Below are positions 43,001-55,500 of a stretch of DNA of 64,000 nucleotides, in pieces. The DNA is from Distichodus sexfasciatus (taxonomy: Eukaryota; Chordata; Actinopteri; Characiformes; Distichodontidae), in contig JAVGVS010000018.1 in the NCBI GenBank assembly GCA_032718565.1, positions 452,501 to 516,500 on the forward strand. The letters run 5' to 3'. A program made the translations under genes and the position numbers. The notes under the pieces were generated by a model. The model ran no database searches. It was not told where the DNA came from and was given only the letters and a program-made list of their open reading frames with translations. How positions within the stretch are numbered: the stretch's first letter is position 1; each line of letters begins with the position of its first letter.

Positions 43001-46000
43001 TACTTCCTCTCTGATCTCCGACTTCATCTGTTTTTCCTATCTGATTTGCAACAGTCAGTTAATGACATTCTGGTGGCACTTCTACTTTGGTGTTCACACC
43101 ACATCAATAGCCCACATTGTGATTCACTCATTTATGAGCTTAGACTTTCGTAATTTGTGCCTTTCTGCACGTTTTGACCCAGTCTGTCTGACAAACTACA
43201 AAAATTGAAAGTTTTCATTTGAAATAGATGAGCATATCACCTTTCCTCTAAGTCGTGCTACAATAATTGATGCAACATCCTAATTTTTCACTGTTTTTGG
43301 GAAGAGCTTAATAATTCTTGGGAAAGTGACACTGTTACTATAATATTAACATTAACAAATATTAAAATTTTTAAATTCATTCATCAACATTGCAGCTTGT
43401 GATGCTCATCCCAAAGGTCTCAAATCAGTTGCTTTCAGAATTGCTCCCAAACACTCTAAAATGAGAATGGAAATATCCATTAATCTGAACTTCAAAGGGC
43501 AACGGGCAGAGGCACATCTGGCATTGTAATATATCTTGGTACTTGAACTATTGGCAAGCAGAAAAGGAGACTAATGACCACAAATGATCCAGAGAATAGT
43601 GTTGATGTCTGTATCAGATTAGAGATGACTGTGACTTAATAGAAAATCAAGTGTGACAACTTTTCCTAACATCCAGGTTCCGTGTCCGATAAAAGGCCAA
43701 GGTCAAGAATAATGCGGGGAGTTATGTGATGACACACACAAACATAGATAAACTAAAAAAGGCCAAACTACAATACATAACCACTGAAAGTATTTATGAA
43801 ACATTTTCTGCCACACTTTCAGAACTGCTTTAAAGGTCATGCAGTGTGAGGACCTGCCGCTGCTGCCAACACTGACAACAGTCAACTTTTATTCTGTATG
43901 CACAAACAAAACCACCCACAGCGTAAACTGTGGCTTTTCAAAAAGACCACAGTTTGGAGGAAGAGGAGGAGCTTGCTTGAATGTCTGCCATAGCCCAAAC
44001 AAAATTAAGTTATCTAGTGGCATGGGTAGCACTTCTGCCAAGCTGCTTCGGGAAATACTGGTTTGCATTTTTTCTACCACACACCATCTAATTAAAATTA
44101 AAAAGAAAAATGTATTGAATGTATCTTCTGTGATATGATGAGACCAATGACTCTATTATGCATATACAACATGATCTTAAATTTGGAAGTGTTTGCATAA
44201 GCCACTGGGGAGAGTGAGGCAGGGTTTGTTATCATATTCATTTGTATGAAATCCATGAAAGTGCATGCACCCTTTCAAGTTCCATGGAATTTAAGCATGA
44301 TGTTAGGATTGTTGGGCTTATGCCTGCATTTAAGGGCCTTACCTGGTTTTCTTGGACATTCTGTACATTTGTTAAGACCCCATGACGCTCCCACACTGCC
44401 ACAGCAGTCTTCCTGTTTGGTCAGGCCTGGCAAAGGCTTCCCACACTGCAACACAAGCATACAAAAACACAATAGCACAACACAGGATTCCATCCACTCC
44501 TGTTACAGACCTGAACAAACACAAGGGCCTTTTGAGGGGTAAGCATTACAAAAAAGGGTTCAGAGCAGGCAAACGAAGTATATTATGAAACCCAGGTCTA
44601 TTCCAGCCTCTGAGGAGTTGCGTGAAATGCAGGCATCCAGAATAATCACAAAGGTTATCTTCCCGTCTGGAGTGTGCACCATTCTTCTCTCTGATACAGA
44701 GATATTCTTTTCTCTTTTAATAAAAATAGGGAGGCATGCTGTGATTAAAACAACTTGCAGACTGAGCGTGCCTCCTCGCATTCAAAAACAGTTTTGAGTG
44801 AGTTTAGGAACAGCTGAGTCTGGTTAAAGAGGACAAAAACAGCCTGAGCTTCTAGTCTCTCCTCCCCTGGCACGCCGCTCAGGGGTCTGAGCTAATTGTG
44901 AGGCGAGATTAGGATCAGCCACTGCTGAATTCTTGGTAAATCTTGATTTATGGGACTCTGGATGCCAAGTCAGCGCTGTGTCAGATATCGCACCAGGGCA
45001 CTGGCACCACATCCTTCAACACTCTTTATTCTAAACACACGGGCTAATATTTGAATTATGCAGACCAACCGTCGTAAGTGAGAACAATGCTGAATCATTA
45101 TAGATCTGTTAACATTGTCTTGTCAAGGATACTGATTATTGTGGAAGAAGAAATCCAGGACAATCAGAGATTTATTCAGGAAAAATGCAAGCTTCCATTA
45201 TTCAGTCTTTGTTATGAAAGTTTAATTGCTACACATGCTAAAGTTGTGCCCCACTGAAGATCATCTAGCAGTGTGAGTAAATTCTAAGTGGGACTAAAAT
45301 CAGAGGTAAAGCTTTGTTCTAGTGACACAAACTAAATAGTTGATGCTTCTGCCTCTGTCTATCTTAGAATGTAATTTCTACTTTTTTAATGCCTAAAGGA
45401 ACAATTTGTAGATAAAAAATTCAGAGCACTATATACTGTATGTATCAGTGACAAAACGCAGAGCTGGATGTAAATTTATTTGGAATGAGAATACACTTAA
45501 AATATGAAACTGACACGTGGTGCTGTAATCATGACCTCCTTTTCCAATTCCAAATCAGGATTTGGACTAGAGGGACTCTAGTCAGGGGAATGAGTTAGAA
45601 TGAGTTGGTCAAGACTAAAAGTAGCCAAGTAATTCAAGCCAATTCACAACTGTGACTGAGTATGTCACCTTGTGCAACTATGTAGTAATAACTGTGTGAT
45701 ATCATATTTGCAAATTAAAACTAAGAAGGAGAGATCCAAGAAAAGTCAAGAAGTGGCCTAGAATATCTAACTGTTTAAACAGAGTCAATCACTGAATATT
45801 TTACACACCTGTCCATCGACCGTTTCCTGGAAACACCTTCCCACGTATCCATCAAGCCTGTTATGTGGCCTTTGGTAGCGTTGGCCATTATTCTGACTGT
45901 TGCTGTTTCCGCTATACTGCCTGTTGCCATTGCTGTTGGCGTGGCCGTTGGCAGGCTGAGAGCGCTGCTGCACTGAATGTGCTCCATCCACAGACTGGCC

Positions 46001-49000
46001 AGGTTTGACTCGCGCAACCTGGTGGACCTGAACGTCAGCTTCAGGAGGATGGTCAATGTGCACATTCACCAATGAGGGGTGCATCGAAGCTAGAGTAAAG
46101 AGAGAAAAAACAACAGTCATAAAGCAGCGCTAGCACAGGGCTGTTATACAATCCGTTCATGACATCAGTTTTCCTTTTTGATAGTTTTAATTGGTGCTAT
46201 TTGCTTGGATGACCTAAACACTTTTCATTTAACCAGACTCCTCTCTGTAGTTCAGGCTGTAGAACAGACTTTGGGTCTGGCAGAGAGCACTAGCTCATGT
46301 TTAATGATGCCTTATCTGCTTAAACAAGGGAGTCTGGAAGTGTCTCTCTCATTCTTTCTAATCTTTTCAGTTCTCATCTGCAAATGAGTGCAGGAATAAA
46401 ACAGGAATTCACAGTGACATTTAAGACACTAACTTTATCATGTTTTGGAAGTAATTATAAAGAGTGATGCTGGAAAATTCTGTTTTCCAAAACACCAAAC
46501 ATAACCTTGAACTACAATCAGATGTTTGGATGCTTCAGTGTCTAGTCAAGCAAAGATGGCCTTAATCACACAAAGCACATGTTGTACAAAAACAGCGAAC
46601 CAGTGTTTCCTCTGGCATTCAAGATGACCAACTAATTAGCCAATTTGATAGGTTTAGACATCTGCCCATAAACAATGAAGGGCTAATCCTTAAATCACAT
46701 GTGGCAAATAAATAAATAAACTTGAAATGACAAAAATTTGCAATCATTAAAACCTTTAAATTCTGCACTGATCATTTAGCAAATGATCAAAATGAAACAT
46801 GCCTCATTTATTACCAAAAGCCATTTCTCAAATTCTTAGCAAACCAGGCAATCACGATTCCAAACACAGTTACTAGATCAAACTGCATCAAATTCTAATT
46901 ACTTTTTAGTGATGATGAATTAAGATAGAAAATGAATGCGTGCTTTAACTAATGAGCTCTAGATCAAACACCCTCTGACCATCTGATATTCCATGCAGCA
47001 CAAAATGTGCCAAGCATAATTTCAGATAAATCTGACATACCGATGTAGTTCATAAATCACAGCTCCTAGAGAAATGTTCATCTAATGGAATACAGAAGCT
47101 TCTAAAATGGTTTTGTTTCACGAGTGAGGGACCGTTACTTGCCATAAAGAGACAGGGATGCTTTTACTTTGATGTAACAGGAGCCAGATCTGATCCTGCC
47201 ACTGAAATAGTTTTTTTAGAACACAAACGCTGGGATCAGAGAGCAAAGGAGAATGCAATGCAGAAGATTCTAGAACAATGAATAGAGTTTCTGCTTCTTT
47301 TTAATACTGCAAATGGAAAATAGTGGAGGGGAGATGAGATGGAGACAATTTAAAATTAACAATGGAAGAAGTAAGACAAAATATGAAAAACATGACAGTG
47401 GTTCTCTGCTGTCATGTGCATTTTTGGATCTGGTGATTTTAGTGATGAGTTTTTTAAAACAAGGAGCACTCTGTGAACAATATGGAACAGTCAGAGATGA
47501 ACTTTATCTTCAGTAAGATACAGTTCAAAACTAACAATAAGCACATGATCATTTAAAAACATGCTGATGTTGTTAACAAAATGTTGTTAACAAAATGGTA
47601 CCTATGGTACAATTCCCAATTAATTCCTCACACCTTGTAGAATTGCTTTAACCCTTTTGAGAATGAATTATGATCCACTGAGTCTGAACCTTCTGATGTC
47701 TGAACACTCAAGGGGACAGGGTTAACTGTAATTTATCTATCATGTTAAAACCAGGTACAATAGTGATATTTGCCAGCTTTTACCTTGTTGGTTGGACAGG
47801 GGCAGGGTGTACATTGTATGGGATGAGCCATTCTGCTCTTTGTTGTTGTTGTTGTGGTGGTTGGCTTTTCTGCTGGTTGTGGGTTTGCTGGATATAGGAG
47901 CCAGAAGGTGACAGAACTTCCCAGTGGAGTTTGATGGACACCAGCACTCATTCTGGCCAATACACCGTCCTCCATTTAAACAGGGAATCTGACAAAAAAC
48001 TGTGAAACATGTAGAGATAACAGATAAAAGTAATATGTGGGTAAAACAAAAGTAATCTCACCTCAACAACAGCAACAAACATTTATAAGCCATGTGAACC
48101 ATAACCCAACACCAAGGTTCATAACCAGACAGAGAATGGCACTGAACCAAGAGAACATCACTTTTAATTGGACTGATTCATGTGTCCTCATAGCAAAAAG
48201 GAGTCAAAACAAATAGACACAAGCAGGGGGCAAAGTAATGAGGTTTTCCACAGGAGGCAGAGCTCTCAAATCAGGCCAAGGCGTATATGGCAATATCCCT
48301 CGTTCATGACCGGCACACTCATTTACTCAGGGATTTATGAACTCTCAAATTTGCCCTCAAGGGAACTACTCCAAGATGGCCCTCATATTACAGAGAACAG
48401 ACATTATTGGCCTGACCTTTGCTTCCTTCAAGTAATAGTGCCTTCCTGTGGACCACTAATAACTTCCTGTATGCTGGTGAACAGACAGAATCATTTTAAA
48501 ACCACTGGACCACATGTGAGCTATGAGTCCAGCGTGATGGAGGTTAAATAAGGTTAATATAGTATTTCCATGTTTTTGATGATTTTTGGGAGAACGACAA
48601 TCACAGAACGATCATGGAATATCTTGCCTATATTTGGTAAGACAGATAAGAAAAGTCCATCTTTTCTTAACAGTGCAGCTAAGAGAGAAATTGAGACATC
48701 ACAGACCTGACATTGCCTTGGAGTAGGCAGAGATTTACACACTGCAATCACACTGGCATGAAAAGCAATAACGGAATGATACAACAGCTGGTGTTTGACA
48801 GAATGTCTTCTTGGCCCTTTAATTCTTCTTATCTTTTGGCAAGAGTGTCTATGCCCCAAATACCTGTGACTGAGGGCGTTAGAGCTCCTCAACTTGAACT
48901 GTTCAAAGAGTTGCAATGAAAATACCTAGGCAGTCTGAGCAATAAAACGAAGAGGCTTTGTAGTCTCAAAACAGTGAAAATTGTTTTGCATCAGCTTCAG

Positions 49001-52000
49001 GAAGGCATATGTTCTTTTCATTTGAGAAGCACTGTTTAAACGCATTTGTCAGGAAAACAGGGTTGCGTAGAGAATAGAGAATGCCAAAAATGGAAGAAAA
49101 TAGTCAAATGTAAGAAGGAATAAAAACGAAAGAACACAGTTGTCCCCCTTTGCCACAGTTTTAAACACTGTTATACATTATGACAATTAGGTGAGGAAGC
49201 CTCTGTCAAATACAATAATCAAAAACTATCAGAGGGACTAATTCATCCACACCACCACCACCACTAAATCAGAACTCCCACTGAGCACCACCCCAGCATG
49301 GGGCAGGAACTGGTCTGTCATGAATTTTCAGCCTCAGTCTTTAAATCACAAACCACATATGATCATGCTGGTTTGTAGTGTCTGTTCTTCTGCATGTGTG
49401 TTTGTGTTTTAGACATGCTCACAAACCCCCTCCAAGTGGTCTAATACCCAATTAACTGCCACCAGATTCCACTGCTCGTCTCCAAACACTTGCAGAAGTA
49501 GGGCATGTCTAAATTTAGCAGTGCAGTAACTGTTAAACATTAGGAAGTGAGGAATCCCAGCTCTCACTCTGTTTTCCAGGCAGAGTTTTACAGGCTGGAA
49601 GTCTGAACATCGCTAAAGCATGAGATAACTGTTTACCTGTCACCTTGTATTCCTAACAGAACAAGTATTACTTCTGCAACATCAAGCACATGGCAAAAGC
49701 GACCATTCCCGTCTTTCACAGGCTTTTAATGATCTGAGATGACCTGAGCAAATAGGCTGGAATAAAAACACAACGTAGTGCTGTTGCCAGACATCCAAGA
49801 CGGCCAACCATTGAAGTGTTTGGAGTGTCCCGACATGTTCCAAACAGCTATTAATGTGAGCATAAATTTAAAAAACAACCTGTTTATACATACTTAATTC
49901 AGGCAAATGCCTTACATCTGCATGGATAATATGCATGTGTAATATGATTCAATTTGTGTGGTTGGAAACTGCCAAGTGCATCATCATTTAAGGTTCACAG
50001 AACTATTCATTAAATTAAACTAGAATTGAACAGCCTAAAAAAGAATATAAACAGCATGTAACGAACATATAATTTTAGTTTGATAGAGAAAATAATACAT
50101 CAGATTTATACTTGTTTTTACACAGAACAAATATTTATTTACAACAATAAACCATAAATCTTTTCGAGGTGGTTTTGAGCAGAGAAGAAAAGGAAGGAAC
50201 AGCCAACAGCCACACTGAATAACTGGTATTAACTAAAAAAAGTGAACCCTCTGCAGTGTAAAGCCTTGGCGCTAATCTCTCCACTGGTGTTAATTGATCT
50301 CTTGTGTCTGAAACACGCTTCATTAACCATGTGCAAATCCAACAGAAGAGTGTGTCCCTGTGCCTCTGTTGTCTTGCCATAAAGCAGATAAGAGAGCTGG
50401 GAGTGGAAAGTGCGGCTCCCCGACCACGACATTGTTCCCTCTCCTCAGGCTGTCCTTGCTGGCTTTGGCATAAAGCAGGTGGATAATAGTGGCTTTAATG
50501 TAATCCCTGTAAAACCTCCCTCCGTTCTCCCCCCCACACCTCCCACTTCCCTCTCTGCTTTTCCTTTCTGTCCTGGGGGCAGTTTAAATGGTTAATGGTC
50601 AGGTTGAAAGCGAGGTGTAAACCACAGACGAACAGGGGCTGAGCAGAGGGAGCGTGGGACTGCTGGATGAATTCAGAAACAGTTCAGGGGTTTTCGGAAG
50701 CATAGAGCTGGACAAGCAGAGAAAGTAAGCAAGAGGGAGAGGGAGAGGGAGAGAGAGAGAGAGAGAGAGAGGAAAGTGGTACTTACACAGTCTGTAGGCT
50801 TGGCTCTTGGGTGGTGTGCTCTGGTTCTCGCTGTACACGGTGGTCTTTTCTCCTCGCTCACAACTGTTGTAGCAGCGACCTCCATTACAAACCCTCCGAC
50901 ACACCATAGGGGTGAAGACGATCTTGATTCGGTCTAAGTTGGCTGTGAGGTTGGCTCCTGGAAACAGCACAGCAGAGTGTGTGTGAGAGAGAACATAGAA
51001 AACACACAAATAAAAAAGCCTCTGCATCTTCACAGCTCACACTTCACAGCTCGCCGGCCTGGGTACTTGTGGAACAGCAGAGATTTATAAGAGTGTACGT
51101 TTGTGCGTGTGTGTGTGTGTATGGGTGTTCACCAGCGCCTGGATAGTGGCACGCTGCAGCTGGTGGGAGGATGTGTCACTGCGAAAGCTCTTCAGAGGAG
51201 GAGAGAGGCTAGTTAAAAGCTTGGGCCAAGCTCCAGTAGGCTTTATCGTGAGGATAAGGCGTTTGTGTGTGTGTGTGAGTGTCTGTGTAGATGTGTGTGG
51301 GCATGGGTGTGTGTGTGTGGGGGTTTGTTAGTGTGTAAGTGTCTGTGTATTTGTATATCAGTCTGCGGTTAAAGCCTTGTGTAATGGTGGGAACCTGTTC
51401 AAATCCTTTTGCCTCGTAAATAAGTGAAAAACTGACGTCCCAAAAGAGGTATTCTGTTTGTGAGGATCAAACTTGCAAAATATCACAAATGCACCATGAT
51501 TTTGGAGTGTCATTAGACACAGGCCATAAAAGCATTTCTTTCTTTATTTTGAGACTAGAGGACTGTGCAAAGCAAAAGCTTTGAAATCAGTTGATGTAAA
51601 ACAGTGCAAAAAGCAATAGGAATAATATATCAAATGCATGGCACTTATTTAATAATTATTAAAAGACACCTCTGCATTTTCCTATGGACTATGTTTCACT
51701 TTTAAAAGATTGTAAAGCATCAGGATGACAGTGTATATTAACAAACTCTGTTTGCATGTTTATAGCTGTGTTTATGTGTCTGTTTATGTGCTCGGTTACC
51801 CAACACGTATCAACAATGCCTGCTGTACCCAAACACAGTCCAGTCCCATGGATGCGACCCCTGTTGGTGGTGCATGTTTGTGATAATGACTGCGGATATA
51901 ACCTGCAGGCGACACTGTGTTGCTGTAGGACTCGTCTAGCTGGCCGCCGGAGTGGGAGAGGTAAGGGCTGAGTGAGTCTCGGTGGCTGTTGTGCCCATTT

Positions 52001-52530
52001 GCCTTTCCATGCCCACTGGGCAAAGCGTTGGAGGTAATGGGTCCTGTGGATGAGGGGTAGCGCTTAACCGTCCTGGAGGTACCCGTCTGCTGGGGAGAAA
52101 TGTCTGGAGAGCCACGTCTGACCTGGGTTCTAAGAAGAGCAAGGCCAAAACACTGGAGGTTAGGGTCACTAATCGCGTTGTAAAAAAGGTCTTTCAAAGT
52201 AATCAAGTACTTGGAAAATGGTCAGAGTGACTGAGGCTAAGTGCCATTTTCCACACTTCTTACTGGAATATCACTTCAAAAGAATAATTTGCTCCATTTA
52301 ATTGCTGAAAGATACAGAACACATTCTTTGTTACTAGTCAAGCTTTTCCGTTATAAATTACCAAATCCGGGAACTTTCCCCTACCACACAGTTCAAAGAG
52401 ACACACCATCAGTCACTAATCCATTTTTATCCTTCTGTGTTCAGTGCAAATGAAAAACTGCATAAGCGCAGCATGTCACAGAGTGTGGGAGAAAAAGTAT
52501 GGGAGGGGAAGGAGAAAGAGAAATACAGAG

Positions 52531-52571
<41 letters not shown>

Positions 52572-55500
52572 CACATGGAAATATGTAATACATCTTAGGT
52601 CATAGCATTGGCTAATGTGTCCTATAGATCTGATGCCATGATTTCAACATAATTTAACTAATTGAATCAAGAGAATTTTCTCAGCCCCACTCAAGTCTTT
52701 CTGTGTCTCACAAAACATCTGGATCCTGTCAGAGTAGTGTGAATTTGGATAATTAACTGAACTATTCTGTTTAATAATTACACAATTTCATAACATAATT
52801 GCAGCCTTTGCTGATTAACACAAAATAAAGAATGAGGCGGTTGAGGCAGTCACTTCTTGCTTTCATCTGTACTTAATCATATCTTTATCAGACAGATTAA
52901 GAATGATTCGGAATAAACCCAAATTGTTTCTTCTGCAGCTCAACATTAAAAGCTTAAATTACATTACCCTAAACAGTACTCTGGCTCAACCACATTCTAA
53001 TATTTCAGTTGTAATTCCATTCAAAACCTTACCTATCATAATAAATGTTATAATCTTCAGTAAAGCATTATCATTTATTTATTATCTTTGGGAGGAAAGA
53101 TGTATGAAGTGACATTTTAAACAAAGGGAAATGTTATAATGTAAATGAAAAAATAAAATAATTAAATATGATAAATGATACAAAGGGAATTTTAAATGCC
53201 ACATACTCAGGCATATTCAGTCCCAGAGTCAGGCTTTTATTGATGAACAGACTTCATAGATATGAACTGCACAAAGTAAAGCCACACAGTGGGTTTGAAT
53301 CTTTTGAACCTTGAAGCTTTTAGAAAGTGTGAATGTGTTTTGATTAGTGATTCTGAAGCACAGCTGTCTGTATGAACAAATGTAAAGTATCAAATAATGA
53401 GATGTTTCTGTGCATTAATGACACTTATAAGTTACTATTCTACTTGAATATCCTGTGAAAATTAAAAGTTTCAAGACTAACAAACAAGAACTCTTGCCAG
53501 TTATAGACTATGACTATCTCACAAAGACAATGTGATAATGATTGTTTAGGCTACTGACAATGCTAATGCCACAGACGATTGCTCAAACATTTAATGGGTT
53601 CCCTGATCCAAGTAAAGCTCAGCTCTCACAGCAACGTCTTGAAACCCATTGAACAGTCTTTTTGATCAACCTGGTAATGAAGGTTTGTAAATGTTATATA
53701 GAGAACAGCTTCAGAAATTTGCTGTTACAACACTATTGCAAAAATCTTGTTTGTACTGTAGCACAGGTAAAGCAACAAGTGTTATATAGATAAGGGTTTA
53801 AGAAGTCGACCTGGAGGTGGAGTTGTAACAGGGACAGTATAAAATATAAAAAGACCATTTTGCATTAGTAACACATGCTGTTTTATTTCAGTCATAGTAA
53901 GGACAAAAGCTTGGTTAAAATGCCTCCATTTATGTCCTGTTAAAGATGGATCCCATAGACATTAGTATCATAAAATGGGAAATATTTAAATGGGAAGTAT
54001 CTGTAGCCTCCTTTCACACATACTTACATGTGTAAATGCTCCAACAATTTTCAAGGACTGAGGTATGTGTGAAAATAAGCCTGAGACTAAATGCCATAAA
54101 AGTTGCTCCGGTAATTGCTTGGTACAGACCTAGTAACATTCCCAGCAGTGTTCCAGGAAAGCTCTCGTTTGACCAAAGCAAACTACTGCCAGGTAGGATG
54201 GTGACGTTCCAATGACGCCTTTGCCAGGCGTAATGTCAAACAATTCCTAGCTAGCGCTAGTAATCGGGTCACATTCACCATCCTTCCACCCTTTCCATAA
54301 ATTTTTATTGTGCATGAGAAAACCGCAATTTTCTGGCATTTAGTAGCTAGTATGAAAGGGATTTGCCGGCGTTCTTGGAAAAGTTGACCCACCGAAACAT
54401 CTCTGGTTGAGCAAAAGAGAGTGCATCACTGATCCTTTTATACTGAACGTCAGCATACAGACATCAGAGACTGGGAAACTGCCAGTGTGACCTGCTTTAG
54501 CCTGTGTTGCACTGGCTAAAAACATTGATTTGTATATAACTTACTTAAATAGTATAAATCCTACTCCCACACAAGCACAATTTCTCTTTGAACTGAATAG
54601 CTTTAAGGGCAAGTCTGAACATGTCCCTGTATTGAAGGGTCCAAGTTACATTCTTGCTGCTAATGTAACAGAGCCAACAATGAAAAGCAAGACAGTAAAA
54701 ACAACATCTGATAATGGTTTGTCATGCCATCCATCAACAACACAAAAAACTCTACATTTAACACAGCTGCTGACCCAGTTCCTGTCGGTGTGATGCACAG
54801 GACCCTATTTTTATAGAAAGGAGACGGGGAAAATGCGGTGCGATCAGCATTAGGTTTGTGGCAGTAGCTTTTCTTTCATCTCTTTTTCCACTGACTTCGT
54901 GAGAGACACCTGGCTGACTCTCACCCACGTGTATGGTTGAGACCAGATGTCTCGCCTTGTCCCTTTCCTCACTGCATGAGGTCACCACTGCCATCACTAT
55001 ATTTGGATGAAGAGGCCTCATTTTCTTCGTTTGATGTCATCATTATTTCTTCAAGGATCAGTGCACTTAGGTGGGAGGAATCCCATTGGTTGGTTCAGGT
55101 GAACAAGAGGCAATTTAAAAAAGTCTTCTGCCAAGATTACATCCATGCAACCTGCTGCGGAAAAATACTTTTGTATCGCATAATGGCAGAACCAGCAAAT
55201 CAAATCTGGACTTGAAAACACATATGTGCCGGATTGTGATCGTGTAGGGACAATGGGGGAGTAAAATGGTGAAAAATTATTGAATTAGCAGAAGGAGTGA
55301 TTAGATTTGCCTCTTGTTCTCTCTGGGTATGTGTATCCAGTTTTCCGCTTAAAAAGATAAATGATTAAATAATGAGAGCTCTTTCCCTTGTTGTCCTGTG
55401 GACACACTGTGGAGTGTAACTGAAGACGAGAGGATTATACACATTCTAAGTGTCCTAAATGAGGCCAAGAATTCCACACAGGTCATTATTAAGTGTGTTC

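Larger units (their letters stand above)
36822..44342 (-). other. ltbp2: Largest internal intron (7.5 kb)
   Basis: No gene recognised. Contains a pentanucleotide microsatellite (37345-37402), a possible repeat fragment near 37030-37160, a short CT tract (about 41603-41621) and a LINE-like coding remnant (42444-42700). The remainder is AT-rich without visible structure. Confidence 0.6.

Noticed and set aside
48180..48551. 123-codon plus-strand open frame
   Set aside because: No recognisable domain, no splice context or promoter seen, and within the length range expected by chance in a 64-kb window; possibly part of an unrecognised repeat.
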